Positions 34,341 to 45,349 of a stretch of DNA of 64,000 nucleotides are shown here, one piece after another. Location: positions 1 through 64,000 of the forward strand of contig CAHIKZ030001815.1 in NCBI GenBank assembly GCA_903632075.3, given 5' to 3'. Position numbers and translations under genes: made by a program. Within the stretch, counting starts at the first letter, position 1. Each line of letters starts with the position of its first letter. The DNA is from Acanthosepion pharaonis. Taxonomy: Eukaryota > Mollusca > Cephalopoda > Sepiida > Sepiidae. The notes under the pieces were generated by a model. That model had not been told where the DNA came from and searched no databases. It saw only the letters and a list, made by a program, of their open reading frames with translations.

Positions 34341-36091
34341 GACAGGACATATAGAAGATAATGTAGAACAAGTAAAATGATTCTTTGAGATTGGATGGTA
34401 CTCAAAGCTAGAAGACCCACTTCTATTTACTGCTCAGCTGGTAGGATTGAGGCTTGCTTATGCCAAGGTCTTTAGTTGAACGTGAACGCATCTGACTGCA
34501 ACGGAAATCGAATTTAACTCACCGATTCGGCATTTTACACAGACTATCTTGCATAGAGGTGTCAATTAAAGAGCGGTTTATATATCAGTAGTAACATATG
34601 TCAGTGTTGGAGCCGACATAAAGCTTGTCTTGAAAATCAACTTGACTTTCTCCTCAGGGACTAAACCACCACCACCAACAGCAATAACAACAACAGCAAC
34701 AAACATCATTATCACCATCATCATCATCATGATCGGGTGTGGTCAACGGGTCAATATTCGACTGATTGCCTAATCAGTTCTCTTCGGACGTCTTTTGGTG
34801 CCTGTCTATATTGGTACTCTTTCAGAGAATTTCAGACTGAACCCTTCATTTAATCATTGTGGGCAGATAGTTCTCGTAGGTGCCGCCCATGTCTAAGGAT
34901 ATATCATCCTGTTCTTTTTAGTACAGTTCAGTTATTGCTCACTCTGTTTCCAGTTAGTTTTTACTACCTGAGCCTAGGATTGAACTGGCAATTACCATGT
35001 CAACGGCTTCACGCGCAAAGACATTTGTACCATATTCAGCGGTGACAACCATGGCCTAAAGCTTGAGATTTTTAACTTAGTCAAGAATAGAAATAAATAT
35101 TCATTGACTTGACAATGTACAAGGTATCAACCGTAATACAAAGTAAAAACAATGTGCCTTATAAAATATTAATTAATACAAAAAACATATGACGCGTTTT
35201 GCGGTGGGGTAGGAGTATTTAACATTTACTAATTGTGTAGCAATATGCAGTTAATGGTTTCAGGCAGTTTTGATCAACATTTGTTTTCGTGGTTAGCTGT
35301 AAGGAATTGTAAATGTAGGACTACCTTACAGTTAAATAAAATAATACAATAATAATATTTGTTAAGAATTTATTACAGGAAATACCAATTTCTTTTGGAA
35401 GTGTTGGTGACAATTATGTATCCAGTTACATAACAAATAAATAAATATAATATTGATTTTGATGCTATATTCGAATTGTTGTTAGGTATTTTTCATTTTC
35501 TTCTTTCTTTTTAAATACTTTGGCTGCATTGCTAAGTTTCCTAAGTTGAATAAACTGGAGCTATTTTGTTTAAGACTTATGACCTTCCTTTTTCATTAAC
35601 CTATTTTCCAGTCATTTTGAGGGGCCATAGCGGAATCCTGAAATTTAGAATCATCTTATTCTATTAAAAAAAATAAAGCTTGTAGAAAGGAATATTTTAA
35701 ATTAATATTTTAAAAAATAAAATGATTTCCACAAAATAATTTAATGCTTTCACTATAGCTATGTAACAATAATATAATGATATCCATCTCATTGCATGGT
35801 TGCGACCTATAAAGCTAAATTGAGCTTGAAATAATGTGTAGTTGGCTCTTATGTTTTTGTAAAATACTTGGATAGGATATAAGATATAATTTCCAAAGAA
35901 AAAAGCAATTATCAATTTTTTGCTGAATATGTCCCTACTCCGCCGAACAGGTCACAAAATATTAATTGACAATATATTTCAATGCCTTGCAGCGAGGCGG
36001 GAATTTGAAATTCAAGTCCAATTCTCCTCAACATTTGGTTATTTGCTCAGATTTTGGTAAGTGATTCTTCTTCAAACACACACACACATAT
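34341..36091. other. Unassigned; triplet repeats at 34668-34732
   Basis: An ACC/AAC/ATC triplet-rich stretch lies at 34668-34732. A weak tRNA-like B box on the minus strand (AGTTCAATCC, about 34980) hints at a SINE, but no A box with proper spacing was found. Confidence 0.3.
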
Positions 36092-36094
36092 GAA

Positions 36095-36146
<52 letters not shown>
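36092..36146. repeat. (TA)n microsatellite
   Basis: About 55 bp of (TA)n after a short (CA)n. Confidence 0.95.
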
Positions 36147-36151
<5 letters not shown>

Positions 36152-36228
36152 AATAAAAAATCAAAAACTAAACAACATCGGATCATCAATCTTAATTTTC
36201 TGTCCTATTTTTCAGAATATAGCCCCCC

Positions 36229-36243
36229 ACACACACACACACA

Positions 36244-36286
<43 letters not shown>
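36229..36286. repeat. (CA)n-(TA)n compound microsatellite
   Basis: (CA)n at 36229-36243, then (TA)n at 36247-36286, ending 17 bp before the palindromic foldback. Confidence 0.95.
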
Positions 36287-36291
<5 letters not shown>

Positions 36292-36302
36292 TCGAATATA
36301 TG

Positions 36303-36425
36303 AACATGAAGTCATTTTCCACTTAGAGGCGACAGTCTGTCTCATACTTTATGCAATCGTCAGGCCTGACGATTGCATAAAGTATGAAACAGACTGTCGC
36401 CTCTACGTGTTGACTTCTATGTTCA
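36303..36425. mobile_element. Palindromic foldback with hammerhead-like centre
   Basis: Positions 36325-36404 form an 80-bp palindrome with one mismatched pair and no loop (centre CAGG|CCTG at 36364/36365). The symmetry continues outward with a small gap to about 36303 and 36425 (GAACATGAAGTC / GACTTCTATGTTC). (TA)n tracts lie on both sides. Non-coding. Confidence 0.8.
36362..36402 (+). ncRNA. Hammerhead-like ribozyme candidate in a palindrome
   Basis: Stem I AGGC (36362-36365) with GCCT (36399-36402); core CTGACGA (36366-36372, fits CUGANGA); weak stem II 36373-36385; GAAA 36386-36389; stem III ACA/TGT (36389-36391, 36395-36397) with GAC loop; C at 36398 is the expected cleavage position in GUC. 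The opposite strand carries the mirror copy with GAGA instead of GAAA. Stem II is poor, so activity is uncertain. Confidence 0.45.
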
Positions 36426-36503
36426 CTTTTATATTTGCTTTCTGTCTCTGATATTGAGCACTTTATCTTATAAATATAGCAGATTTTTATGACTATATTT
36501 CTT

Positions 36504-36506
<3 letters not shown>

Positions 36507-36556
<50 letters not shown>
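36507..36556. repeat. (TA)n microsatellite
   Basis: About 50 bp of (TA)n between the palindrome and the large foldback. Confidence 0.95.
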
Positions 36557-36560
<4 letters not shown>

Positions 36561-36953
36561 CCTTTTTTTTGTTTAAATATTTTAGATGTATAATGTCGAT
36601 TTACTTTATTTTTTCAAGTGCACGAATTAATTTGTTGGTGGCTGTAAAAAATTGATCAAGAAAAATTCCAAAATTTTCTTTCAAATAATTTGTATTTCCC
36701 TAAGTACTTACCATCTCATCGTAGACCATCTTCAGGGTTTGCTCACCCATGGACGTGTTAAGCGTTAACACCGGAAATTCAAATTATTTTTCACCTTCAT
36801 AAAAGGGAGGTAACTGAGATGATTATTTTTAAAGATTTTTAATTTCGTATTTTTTATATAACACTTTCCTGCTACATACTTTTAAGAACGTTGTTTCTAT
36901 ACTCGTAATTGAATTAGTTTAATTCTAAGAGATTATAATAAAAACATTTTGAA

Positions 36954-37009
36954 ATCGCTGCACAAAAGCTTTGATGTTTCAATACTTTCATTGTACTTCT
37001 CCAGGCGAT
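36954..37009 (-). ncRNA. Hammerhead-like motif, left arm
   Basis: Minus strand: stem I ATCGC/GCGAT (5 bp, perfect), core CTGGAGA (one change from CUGANGA), stem II AGTAC/GTATT with 7-nt loop, GAAAC. The expected U before the scissile base is C (TGCA before GCGAT), as in the right-arm copy, so cleavage is doubtful. Confidence 0.4.
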
Positions 37010-37956
37010 GGTAAGTAACTGGCGATTAAATGATTTTTAAGGAAATTTAAAAACAAAGTGTTACCGCTTTTCCGAGATTAAAAAAAATGGCGGAGGGGCA
37101 TAAGGTCAGAATTAAAAAATATACTTTTGGCAATGTCTTGATTAACCAATGAAATGTTTGATTTACGCTAAATAGAAAATATAATAAATAGAATATCGTC
37201 ATTATAGACAAATACGAGATGTTCAGTTTTCTGAAAGAGCGGTGAAGGGACGGGTAAGTTAATCAGACATTAACAGAAAACAAAAAAACAAAAAAAAAAC
37301 AATTTTTTTTAGATTCAGGAAGCTTCCTAAAGGGACCTATAGATAAAATTAAAAATGTGGAACATCTATATAAGATATTAATAATACTAAATGGACTGCA
37401 ATAAATAGCAATATTAATGCCGAATAAATCAAATAAGGTAATTAACCGAAGACGATGGACCATTATATACTAATATACTATGGTTAAAAGAAATGATAAT
37501 AAGTAATTGTTTAAAAAAAATTAACTATATTTTAAGGTAAATGACAAACTGGGTCGGCAATTTACAGTTAATTCACTCCTTTGGTTTAATAGGGATTTGT
37601 CAGTAAATTTTAGTATTTTTAATAAAAAAAAAATAATTGATTAGTTTTCGTTTTTTTTTTTTTTTTGTTGTCTACAATCCCGATATATTTGTCGCTGACA
37701 TATTTTCCGTAATCGTCAATGATGGTCTGTCTATGTTACGGTTTATCATGACATGAAAAATAACTCGCCCAACTTCGCCCTCTGACTTTACTTTTCCATT
37801 TAGCGTAAATCTGATATTTAATTGATTAATAAAGTCATATCCACAAGTCTATTTTTAATTCTGACCTTATGTTCACCCGCCCTTTTAACTTTCGGAAAAG
37901 AGGTAATACTTTGTTTTTAAATTTTCTTAAAATCATTTAATTAACAATTAATTACC

Positions 37957-38012
37957 ATCGCCTGAAGAAGTACAACCAGTGTATTGAAACAGGAAAGCTT
38001 TTGTGCAGCGGT
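37957..38012 (+). ncRNA. Hammerhead-like motif, right arm
   Basis: Stem I ATCGC (37957-37961) with GCGGT (38008-38012), core CTGAAGA (37962-37968) intact, stem II AGTAC/GTATT (37969-37973, 37981-37985) with loop AACCAGT, GAAA 37986-37989. Stem III is long and imperfect. The same TGCA precedes stem I as in the left arm. Compensated stem I and stem II between arms support a conserved fold. Confidence 0.45.
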
Positions 38013-38143
38013 TTCAATATATATTAGTCGAAATCTCTCATAATAATAATAATAATAGTATATTGCTCTATTTTGTATTGAGCATTTTTAAAAAGTAAAT
38101 GCTACGAACAGTTGAATTTTACTCCATCTGTTCTATTCTAATT

Positions 38144-38144
<1 letters not shown>

Positions 38145-38197
<53 letters not shown>
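38145..38197. repeat. (TA)n microsatellite
   Basis: (TA)n immediately left of another degenerate hammerhead-like motif. Confidence 0.95.
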
Positions 38198-38199
<2 letters not shown>

Positions 38200-38201
38200 G
38201 T

Positions 38202-38243
38202 GGACTCAACAATTTTCAGTCTATTTGTCTGAATCATCTTCAA
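38202..38243 (-). ncRNA. Degenerate hammerhead-like motif beside (TA)n
   Basis: Minus strand CTTGAAGATGATTC...AATAGACTGAAAATTG: a CUGAAGA-like strand with one extra base and a GACU-GAAA strand, spaced as in the better copies. Stem I is not convincing. Confidence 0.2.
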
Positions 38244-38439
38244 GAAGCGAGAGCAAGATCTAAGATGTCACCCAATCTAACAGTGATCTCATTTCACAAT
38301 CCTCACACTTGCTCCATATGTGGCCTCCTTTGTAAATCACTAGTGGGTCTTAAATGCTACTTAAGATTATCGCATAAACTTTCATAACTGAATCAATAAG
38401 CTGTCAGATCCTCACACGTCGAAACCGACGGGAGAGTCC

Positions 38440-38571
<132 letters not shown>

Positions 38572-39638
38572 TTTGGATTTTCCTTCATTTTTTGGAATAA
38601 CTGCATTTTAGTTGTTTTTGTTGTTATTGTTTGATTTACCCTCCAAAATACTGCTAGCATATAATAGGAACAACAGTCAACTACTCCAAAAGTGGAAAGT
38701 ATTCCTCTGCGTTAATTAGATGTTATATAGAGCTTTTTATTACAATCGACTTTATTTTATTTTCCTCATGTCTGCAGATTATTTTTTAAAATATCAGTGT
38801 CTCTTTTTCACCATTTTGCTTGTTTCTCTGTGTAGTTATTTTTTTAGGCCGTGGTACAATGTTAATATTAGAATATTGCTAAAAAAATATTTACACTTTC
38901 TGGTGTGCGTGTTGGGGAGATTCAGTGCAGAAATGCTCTAAGGCACTTAAATGTATAAATAAATAAATGAACAAGAAAGAATTAGAGAAAAAGAAATAGA
39001 AATATGATAAATTATAGAAAGCGAACCATTTTATTGATATTAATTAATTAAACCTAGCAATGAGCCTGAGAGATAATCACAAAGCAAGGAAGCGACGTGA
39101 AGAAAAGAATCACGAATTAAATCTGGGTAAAAAAGACAACAAAAAAAAGTCTCAAAATAATTCACGAGTTTAAAAAAAAGCTCTAAGTATAATTAAACAA
39201 TGATGTTTGCTATTTAATATTGTAACAGTTTTTCTACAATTATAAGTATACATATGTGTGTCTGTGTAACGTGTGTGTGTGTGATGTATGACTATAATGT
39301 ACGAACATTGATATTTATAGACAATTTTCCATTCGAAATAATTCATTATATTTCAAAATCCTACAAAACGAAGGTTATGACCTTAAGATCTGATTTTGTT
39401 CTCATCTGGATACTCGATAAGAAGACTGGCTTAGTGCTTCCATGGAAGTGTAATATCAATGAAAGGTCTAGAGCCTAAAAGGTCCAATTAAAATAATTTG
39501 AAGAGTAGAGAAAACGAAGTGTAGGTTATAAGTTTGTTACATCGATTATCAAGCTAAAGATTAGACGAAATACAATAGGTATAATGAAAATATTATTTCA
39601 CATTAATATGAACAATATAATAAGAGATCTTTTATCTA
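38572..39638. other. Unassigned
   Basis: No gene supported. Short frames 38720-38941 and 39254-39478 are unrecognised. Confidence 0.3.
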
Positions 39639-39666
39639 TCTATCTCTCTATCTATCTATCTGATAA

Positions 39667-39735
<69 letters not shown>
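39639..39735. repeat. (TCTA)n and (TA)n microsatellite
   Basis: (ATCT)n at about 39631-39661, then (TA)n at 39675-39735. Confidence 0.95.
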
Positions 39736-39739
<4 letters not shown>

Positions 39740-39800
39740 ATTTTTTAAAAAAAATTATAACATAAATATGTTATAAAATCACCACAAAAATAGCCATTTT

Positions 39801-39840
39801 GTTTCAACTATTTCGGTGTCTTATCAAGATGATGTTGAAT
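39801..39840 (-). ncRNA. Degenerate hammerhead-like motif (CUUGAUAA...CCGAAA type)
   Basis: Minus strand: stem TTCAAC/GTTGAA (6 bp, perfect; 39834-39839 with 39803-39808) enclosing CTTGATAAGACACCGAAA. Same core variant as 12185-12229. It lies 66 bp from a (TA)n tract. Stem III is missing. Confidence 0.3.
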
Positions 39841-39998
39841 ATAAAATAAATGGGTTTAAAAGTTTCAAATTAATTAACGATCCTTCGCTAGGGGAAAACA
39901 TTGTTACAAAAGCTAGAATGGAAAATCAAAACCTAAGTATAGGAAGATTCAAAAGCTTGACAACGAAATCATGTTATAATAGCTATTCAGATCTTTAA
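39816..39998 (+). other. Unrecognised 60-codon frame
   Basis: Balanced amino-acid composition (contains YKINGFKSFKLI and NQNLSIGRF) and no low-complexity bias, unlike other frames nearby. It starts inside a hammerhead-like repeat, so it may be a fragment of a retroelement ORF that I do not recognise. No function assigned. Confidence 0.15.
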
Positions 39999-40437
39999 AA
40001 TACAGGTAATATTAAAAAAGAATTTATTCTAACCAATAATTATTAAATTATATGATAAAATTTGATATTAAAATTAAAAACTGCCAATTTTAAAATCCAA
40101 ATTTAATCACTATTAAGTTTAAAAACTATAAAATTACTGAGGAGAAAAGAAAAAATACATATGTTATTCAATTTATTTCATCGTTGAAATTACGTTAGAA
40201 CAGACGCTACAATATCCGGTCATCCGACAATACATGTATATATATATTAATCCCAAGTGTGTGAATGGGGTCTTAAACTCACGCGCAAAACAACACAAAC
40301 ACAATCAGATTATAATACATAAGCACCCAGACATATTTATATATATATACACAAAAAAAGAGACGAGACAGGAACATCTCCACGGCACTTTATGAAAAAA
40401 AAAAAAAGAAAAAAAAAGGAAACGGGGTAACCAACGC

Positions 40438-40440
<3 letters not shown>

Positions 40441-40490
<50 letters not shown>
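40441..40490. repeat. (CA)n microsatellite
   Basis: About 25 CA units. Explains the VCVCVC frames on the minus strand. Confidence 0.95.
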
Positions 40491-40492
<2 letters not shown>

Positions 40493-40763
40493 TAAAAGTG
40501 AATGCACTTTCCCTACACATAGACACCGATAAATACATGTACACACATCCACAGGCATTGACCTTGACAATCAGATACCACAACCAATAAATATTTAAGA
40601 CTGAAGGTATCATTAAACAAATGCTAGCAATAATTTATTAAAACTTTTTCGAGCAAATATATAAAGATAAAATGGTTAAAAATAATATTATTTAATATAT
40701 TAAAACGAAATTTCAAAAACCACAAATATCAATAAAAAACATACATTTTAATCATATAAGTTG

Positions 40764-40767
<4 letters not shown>

Positions 40768-40815
<48 letters not shown>
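40768..40815. repeat. (TA)n microsatellite
   Basis: (TA)n, about 48 bp. Confidence 0.95.
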
Positions 40816-41079
40816 TCAACCTCTGAGTGTTGACTTCATTGTTGATAGAGAAAAATATCAGGAACAATGTGAGAGATTTTGTTTTCTGTTGCAATAATCT
40901 ATTTAAATCTGTTCATGTCTATCTACCGAATTCAGGTTGTTCAGATTTAACTATCATTTAATCATTTCACCACAAACAAGGCGATTCTTTGGTTAAGACG
41001 CCAGGTGTTACTTGGAGTGGAAAAGAATGAGAAGCATTTAGTGAAAAGAAAGGACAAGAAAAAAGATGATTTACCATAC

Positions 41080-41083
<4 letters not shown>

Positions 41084-41126
<43 letters not shown>
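41084..41126. repeat. (TA)n microsatellite at the 3' side of the Penelope-like RT
   Basis: (TA)n, about 43 bp, roughly 170 bp beyond the last recognisable RT-element codons. Confidence 0.95.
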
Positions 41127-41130
<4 letters not shown>

Positions 41131-41299
41131 CGTTTATGTTAAAAGAAACGTAAACTTAGATGGCCGTTTTTCTTTTTTACATACATTTAACATTACTGTA
41201 ATTTTTTCCGTATTCTTTTTTGTGTGCATTTGTGCGCATGCAGCCATGAGCCCATCTCTGTGGATGAGCGTTCTCCCGTCTGCGCGGATGTCCGTAAAT

Positions 41300-42760
41300 G
41301 TAGGATGTCTGCAAGGAAAACTTTCCTTCGTTTATTTAAAAATAATTTTTATTTTTAAACTTGCTCATTTAGCCTTCTCTCTTGTTTTCCTTTTTCGCTT
41401 TTTTCCGACTATTGCTGATTTTGTCGGGATATTTTTCCGACTCTTGAACAACAATTTTTTACTTTTTCTGTTGTTTAGGTTTAATTTTTTTTTCTCTCTT
41501 TTGTATTCTAGTTTGATTGAATATCCTCTATTTCTTAGGGCTGATTCATATATTTTTTTATTTTCACTGAATATTCTTAGGCTGCTAGATTTTGTTGAAA
41601 TTATTTTATTTATAGATACAGGTATTTGTTTAAATATATTAGGGTGTGGTTAGAATGTTTGTTAATGTGTATTGGGTTGCTGTTTCGTTTACTAGATAGT
41701 TTGTAGGTTCCGTTGTTTATATTGAATGCTACATCTAAGAAGTTTACTATTTTTTTTAATTTGATTTTATATCTATTATACATTCTGGGGGTTTGAAGGT
41801 TTTATAATTTCTTGTTATAGTTTTTCTGTGGTTAAAGTTTTTTAAAAGTAATAGACCATTATCCCCGTATAGACATATAACGTTTGTGTTAATAACATTT
41901 GTTTTCATTTATTGATTATCTGTGATTTTGGAAATATATCCCATCATAGTTACCCATTGGTACGTCAGCGTTATTATAATTATCATTATTTTTATTATTT
42001 TATCAATTTTGCCCATATTTTTGTATTATAATATTGATTTTTGGCTGTGTTTAATTATGCGTTGTGTATTGTATGTTTATTAATAGATGGGTAGAATTTG
42101 TTTATGTTTAATTGTGGGAAGATGCAGTTTGCTTTATTACAAATGTTATTAAACCAATTGATTGTTGTTTTAGTATTTTTCTATTGGTTTATATTTCGTG
42201 TATATCATAGTTTGGGGCATATTTTCCAGTATATGTTTGCTTATTTTCCCACTATTGCTTTTTATGGGATTTAGTAATCTGCACGTTGCTTTGGTCGTTA
42301 AACAGTCCTTTAATTTAATAAATGGTTTACATTTGCTAATTGTTTCATTCTTTTGTCTCACTTTAGTGGCCATGTTTTTTTTATTATTTCTTTGTTTATA
42401 CCCCTTTCTTTTTCTGTATTAATGGTTTTGTAAAATTTAGTGATTTCTTTGTTAACTAATTCATTGTAACTGTTGGTTTCAATTTTATATATTATACTGG
42501 ATTTATCTGCTTTTTAAAATAGTTTTTTAGTTGTTTATAATTTTTTATTTTTTTTAAGATTTTTTGTAAATTTTTGTCGAATTTTCTTATTTCCAAATTA
42601 CTGTTAAGTTTGTTAAGAAATTTTCAAAAGCAATGAGGCCGTTTTATTGTGGTAGGCATTTCTTTGATGTGAATCCAAATTTGTTAATATTATTGGTATT
42701 ATCGGTATAGTTATGGTTGTCAGCATTGTCATTGTCATGTAGGTTGGATGTTGATATATT
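41300..42760 (-). pseudogene. Penelope-like (PLE-type) reverse transcriptase relic
   Basis: Minus strand, in several frames: KFGFTSKKCLPQ (about 42690), IYKIETNSYNELVNKEITKF (about 42490-42430), INTEKERGINKEI, a TLKDHK-like region then CRLLNPIKSNSGKISKHILE (about 42285-42230), KFYPSINK (about 42090), GLYGD-like (about 41860), IKLKKIVNFLDVAFNINNGT (about 41765-41715) and IFKQIPVSINK then YESALRNRGYS (about 41625-41530). This order (P-x-RLI-P-KSE, FDI..FYPSI, LYRDDG, NFLDV...YRKPN, SNHP) is one I know from a family of invertebrate RTs with Penelope-like layout. Clade assignment is from memory. Frameshifts and stops are numerous. The plus-strand 195-codon frame 41066-41653 is its antisense. Confidence 0.6.
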
Positions 42761-42779
42761 ATTTTTAAGGTGTAGCTCT

Positions 42780-42945
42780 TCATAACTATCTAGCACTCTC
42801 TCTCAGTCTCTTTAAATCTAACTCAATTTCTGCACCTCGATCTATTTCACCCTCTTCATAACAATCTCTCTATCTATCTGTCTATCTCTCATCTCTCTCT
42901 CTCTATTTCTCTCTCTCCTATATATATATATATATATATATATAC
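42780..42945. repeat. (CT)-rich, (TCTA)n and (TA)n microsatellites
   Basis: Pyrimidine-rich repeats at 42793-42920 ending in (TA)n at 42921-42945. Confidence 0.85.
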
Positions 42946-43550
42946 TTCATGAAACTATATCTGGCAATATTATTGCGATTTCTAATTATTATTTGTAATA
43001 GGGGCTATTTCATAAAACTACCCACCAGTCAACCCACTGTATAAACCAATTAACATAGCTCCCAAAATTAAGAAAAATCTAGGCTGGTCAATCTGCTGAA
43101 GCTAATACTACCCAGCTCTTTTTTCTTAACCTAAACCTAAAATTAAAATAAAATCTTCACAGTTTTCCACCACTTCTATATCACCCTCTTGCCTTCAACT
43201 TAATGTCTTCACAGGCTATTAGACTTCGTCCTAAAAACAAATGCTTAAGTATTACTATATTAATACCGGACTTTATTTGAATTAAGATCTCTTTCATGAA
43301 ATTAATTTAAATCGTCCTAGTTTGTCCTGCCTAATAACTATAAACCATATTTATGTATAAATATAAAGTACAACCCAATATAAACATCTCAAAGTTATAG
43401 AAGAAATTATCGGCTGGGTGAACCGATTACTACCAACCACTAATCCCTTAGCCCTTTCTTTACCCATCCTTTCTCTCTTACCTTCCCTCCCTACTATCAA
43501 TCTAATTTGTCCGTCCGGTGTCTTTTCTCTATTTACGGAGGAGTTTTCAG
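42946..43550. other. Unassigned
   Basis: No gene or element recognised. Confidence 0.3.
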
Positions 43551-43551
43551 T

Positions 43552-43585
43552 CTGAAGAGTTGAACTCCTCGGTATTTTCGAAATA
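43552..43585 (+). ncRNA. Weak hammerhead-like motif near (TA)n
   Basis: CTGAAGA (43552-43558) and GAAA (43580-43583) in the right order with a GAGTTGAACTC hairpin between. Stem I and stem III are not convincing. (TA)n begins 65 bp downstream. Confidence 0.15.
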
Positions 43586-43627
43586 AATTATAATCGAAAT
43601 GGATAATTAAATTCTCCGTCTAATTAT

Positions 43628-43646
43628 CACACACACACACATTCAC

Positions 43647-43701
<55 letters not shown>

Positions 43702-43727
43702 TAGTAGTAGTAGTAGTAGTAGTAATC
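43628..43727. repeat. (CA)n-(TA)n-(TAG)n compound microsatellite
   Basis: (CA)n at about 43628-43640, (TA)n at about 43650-43698, (AGT)n at about 43702-43724. Confidence 0.95.
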
Positions 43728-44227
43728 TTATAAGTATAAAAACTATACTCGTTCGGAAAAACCTTCAGTGTCTTGATTTGCAAATAATCAAACCAATACC
43801 AAAGGAAAAAAAAGGTATAAAAAAAGAAAGAACCTAGAACATGTACGTTAGCCGAAAATAATCGTCCAGCATGCAAGTCCAAGTTCAAAGCCCAAAGAAC
43901 AAAACCCGATGCGAGTACGCAAAATAACTAAATAAAGTGCTCAATACAATAAGTAGAGCAGACCTAGTTAAACCTAGAGAGCCAGACAAACCTACGAAGG
44001 TTTCACCTTAGCGGATCGTCCGGGAAGTCTGGCTAAAAGGTAAAAAAGAACAGAATACTTATAGTCAATAAACAAAAAACAATAACCACGTGACCAAATA
44101 AAAATAAATAAACAACGGTTGGGTTGGGGAAAACCATTTATTCGAAAAAAATAACGAAAGAGGGAGAGGGGTGGGGGTTTTGAGAGAAACACGGACAATA
44201 TAGGGTAATAACCATTTATTCAATCGA

Positions 44228-44514
44228 GAACATAATTGTTAAAAATGTCCTTATAACCTATGCCTGTCTATCTATCTATTCTTTTACTTATTCCATCTCA
44301 GGTTATTACACATACAAATTGGTACAGAAAACGCATTCTTCCTTAACTACATACCTAAATCAATATTAAAGTGTTTGGTCATTGAAATAAGGATTTGAGG
44401 AAGAAAGACTAGCTGAAAAATTTTAACACATCCTTGCAGAACGGAAAACATATTTGCTTTTCCGTGAGAGCACTTATATGGAACACTTTAATATTTTTTG
44501 CAAAAGTATAATGC
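44228..44514 (+). repeat. 287-bp direct repeat, left copy
   Basis: Begins GAACATAATTGTTAAAAATG and ends AAAAGTATAATGCT. About 90% identical by eye to 45060-45349. It flanks a LINE 3' end and a (TCTA)n/(TA)n tract. Confidence 0.8.
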
Positions 44515-44534
44515 TCTAGTTTTAACTAACTAAC

Positions 44535-44536
44535 TA

Positions 44537-44617
<81 letters not shown>
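44535..44617. repeat. (TCTA)n-(TA)n microsatellite
   Basis: (ATCT)n at 44539-44564, then (TA)n to 44617. Confidence 0.95.
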
Positions 44618-44620
<3 letters not shown>

Positions 44621-44639
44621 AATAACGTCATATAAAAGT

Positions 44640-45058
44640 AGGTGGTTCCTCCTCTATATTTACAAGACCCCGCCCCCTCGTGGATGATGAATTATTTTAT
44701 ACCCTACAATCCTTTTCTCATGGACGAAACGTGGCAAGATACTCCCTGCTCTATATTTATTTCCATAGCCAATTCCTTAGTTCCTATAGTTCTAACCTTC
44801 ACGGCTAAGACGTGCCATACCACGCACATTGTTACAAACTACCGTCATTCCCTTTGCATTCAATTGGGGAGATATAAGTTCGACTGCAGCAGCTTATTAC
44901 CACTAACAGCTGCTTTGTGGAATCAACTCCCAAGAGAGTGCTTCTACGATCGCTACAATCATAATCTGTTCAAGCCTACGGTAAACCGTTATCTTCACAT
45001 GTCCTCATAAACTGTAAGTCTCACGTTGTAATCCTCTTTCTGGGGCCGTTTTATGAAG
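44640..45058 (+). pseudogene. Non-LTR retrotransposon 3' end (RT C-terminal tail)
   Basis: An intact frame to 45010 ends LPLTAALWNQLPRECF then NLFKPTVNRYLHMSS, the conserved LINE ORF2 tail; upstream NYRHSLCIQLGRYKFD fits the preceding region of this protein family. The 3' UTR (TGTCCTCATAAACTG...GGGGCCGTTTTATGAAG) resembles that after the copy at 19690. The start codon at 44642 is fortuitous; the fragment is 5'-truncated. Confidence 0.65.
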
Positions 45059-45059
45059 C

Positions 45060-45349
45060 GAACATAATTGTTAAAAATGTCCTTATAACTTATGCCTGTC
45101 TATGTATCTATTCTTTTAACTTATTTCTTCTCAGGTTATTACAAGTACGAATTGATACTGAAAACGCATTCTTCCTTAACTACATACCTGAATCAATATT
45201 AAAATGTTTGATCATTGAAATAAGGATTTGGGGAAGAAAGACAAGTCGAAAAATGTTTAACACTTCCTTGCAGAAAGGCAAGCATATTTGCTTTTGCGTG
45301 AGAGCACTTATATGGAACAGTTCAATATTTTACGCAAAAGCATAATGCT
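45060..45349 (+). repeat. 287-bp direct repeat, right copy
   Basis: Partner of 44228-44514, offset 832 bp. Sequence diverges immediately outside both copies. Confidence 0.8.

Larger units (their letters stand above)
36951..38016. mobile_element. Large foldback, ~220-bp inverted arms, hammerhead-like ends
   Basis: The left arm 36951-37173 is the inverted copy of the right arm 37798-38016. Matching blocks include GCGTAAAT, AATTCTGACCTTATG, CGGAAAAG.GGTAA.ACTTTG, TTTTTAAATTT.CTTAAAA, TTACCATCGCCTG.AGAAGTA and AAAGCTTTTGTGCAGCG. Divergence of several percent plus indels indicates age. The spacer of 624 bp has no recognisable protein. Each arm ends in a hammerhead-like core pointing outward. Confidence 0.75.

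Noticed and set aside
36723..36760. Minus-strand CCCTGAAGATGGTCTACG as another hammerhead
   Set aside because: The core strand looks good, but the only GAAA candidate lies too far away and stem I and III pairing were not found.
41066..41653. 195-codon plus-strand frame as a membrane protein
   Set aside because: It starts in a (TA)n tract and runs antisense to a recognisable decayed RT. Its hydrophobic look comes from T-rich sequence.
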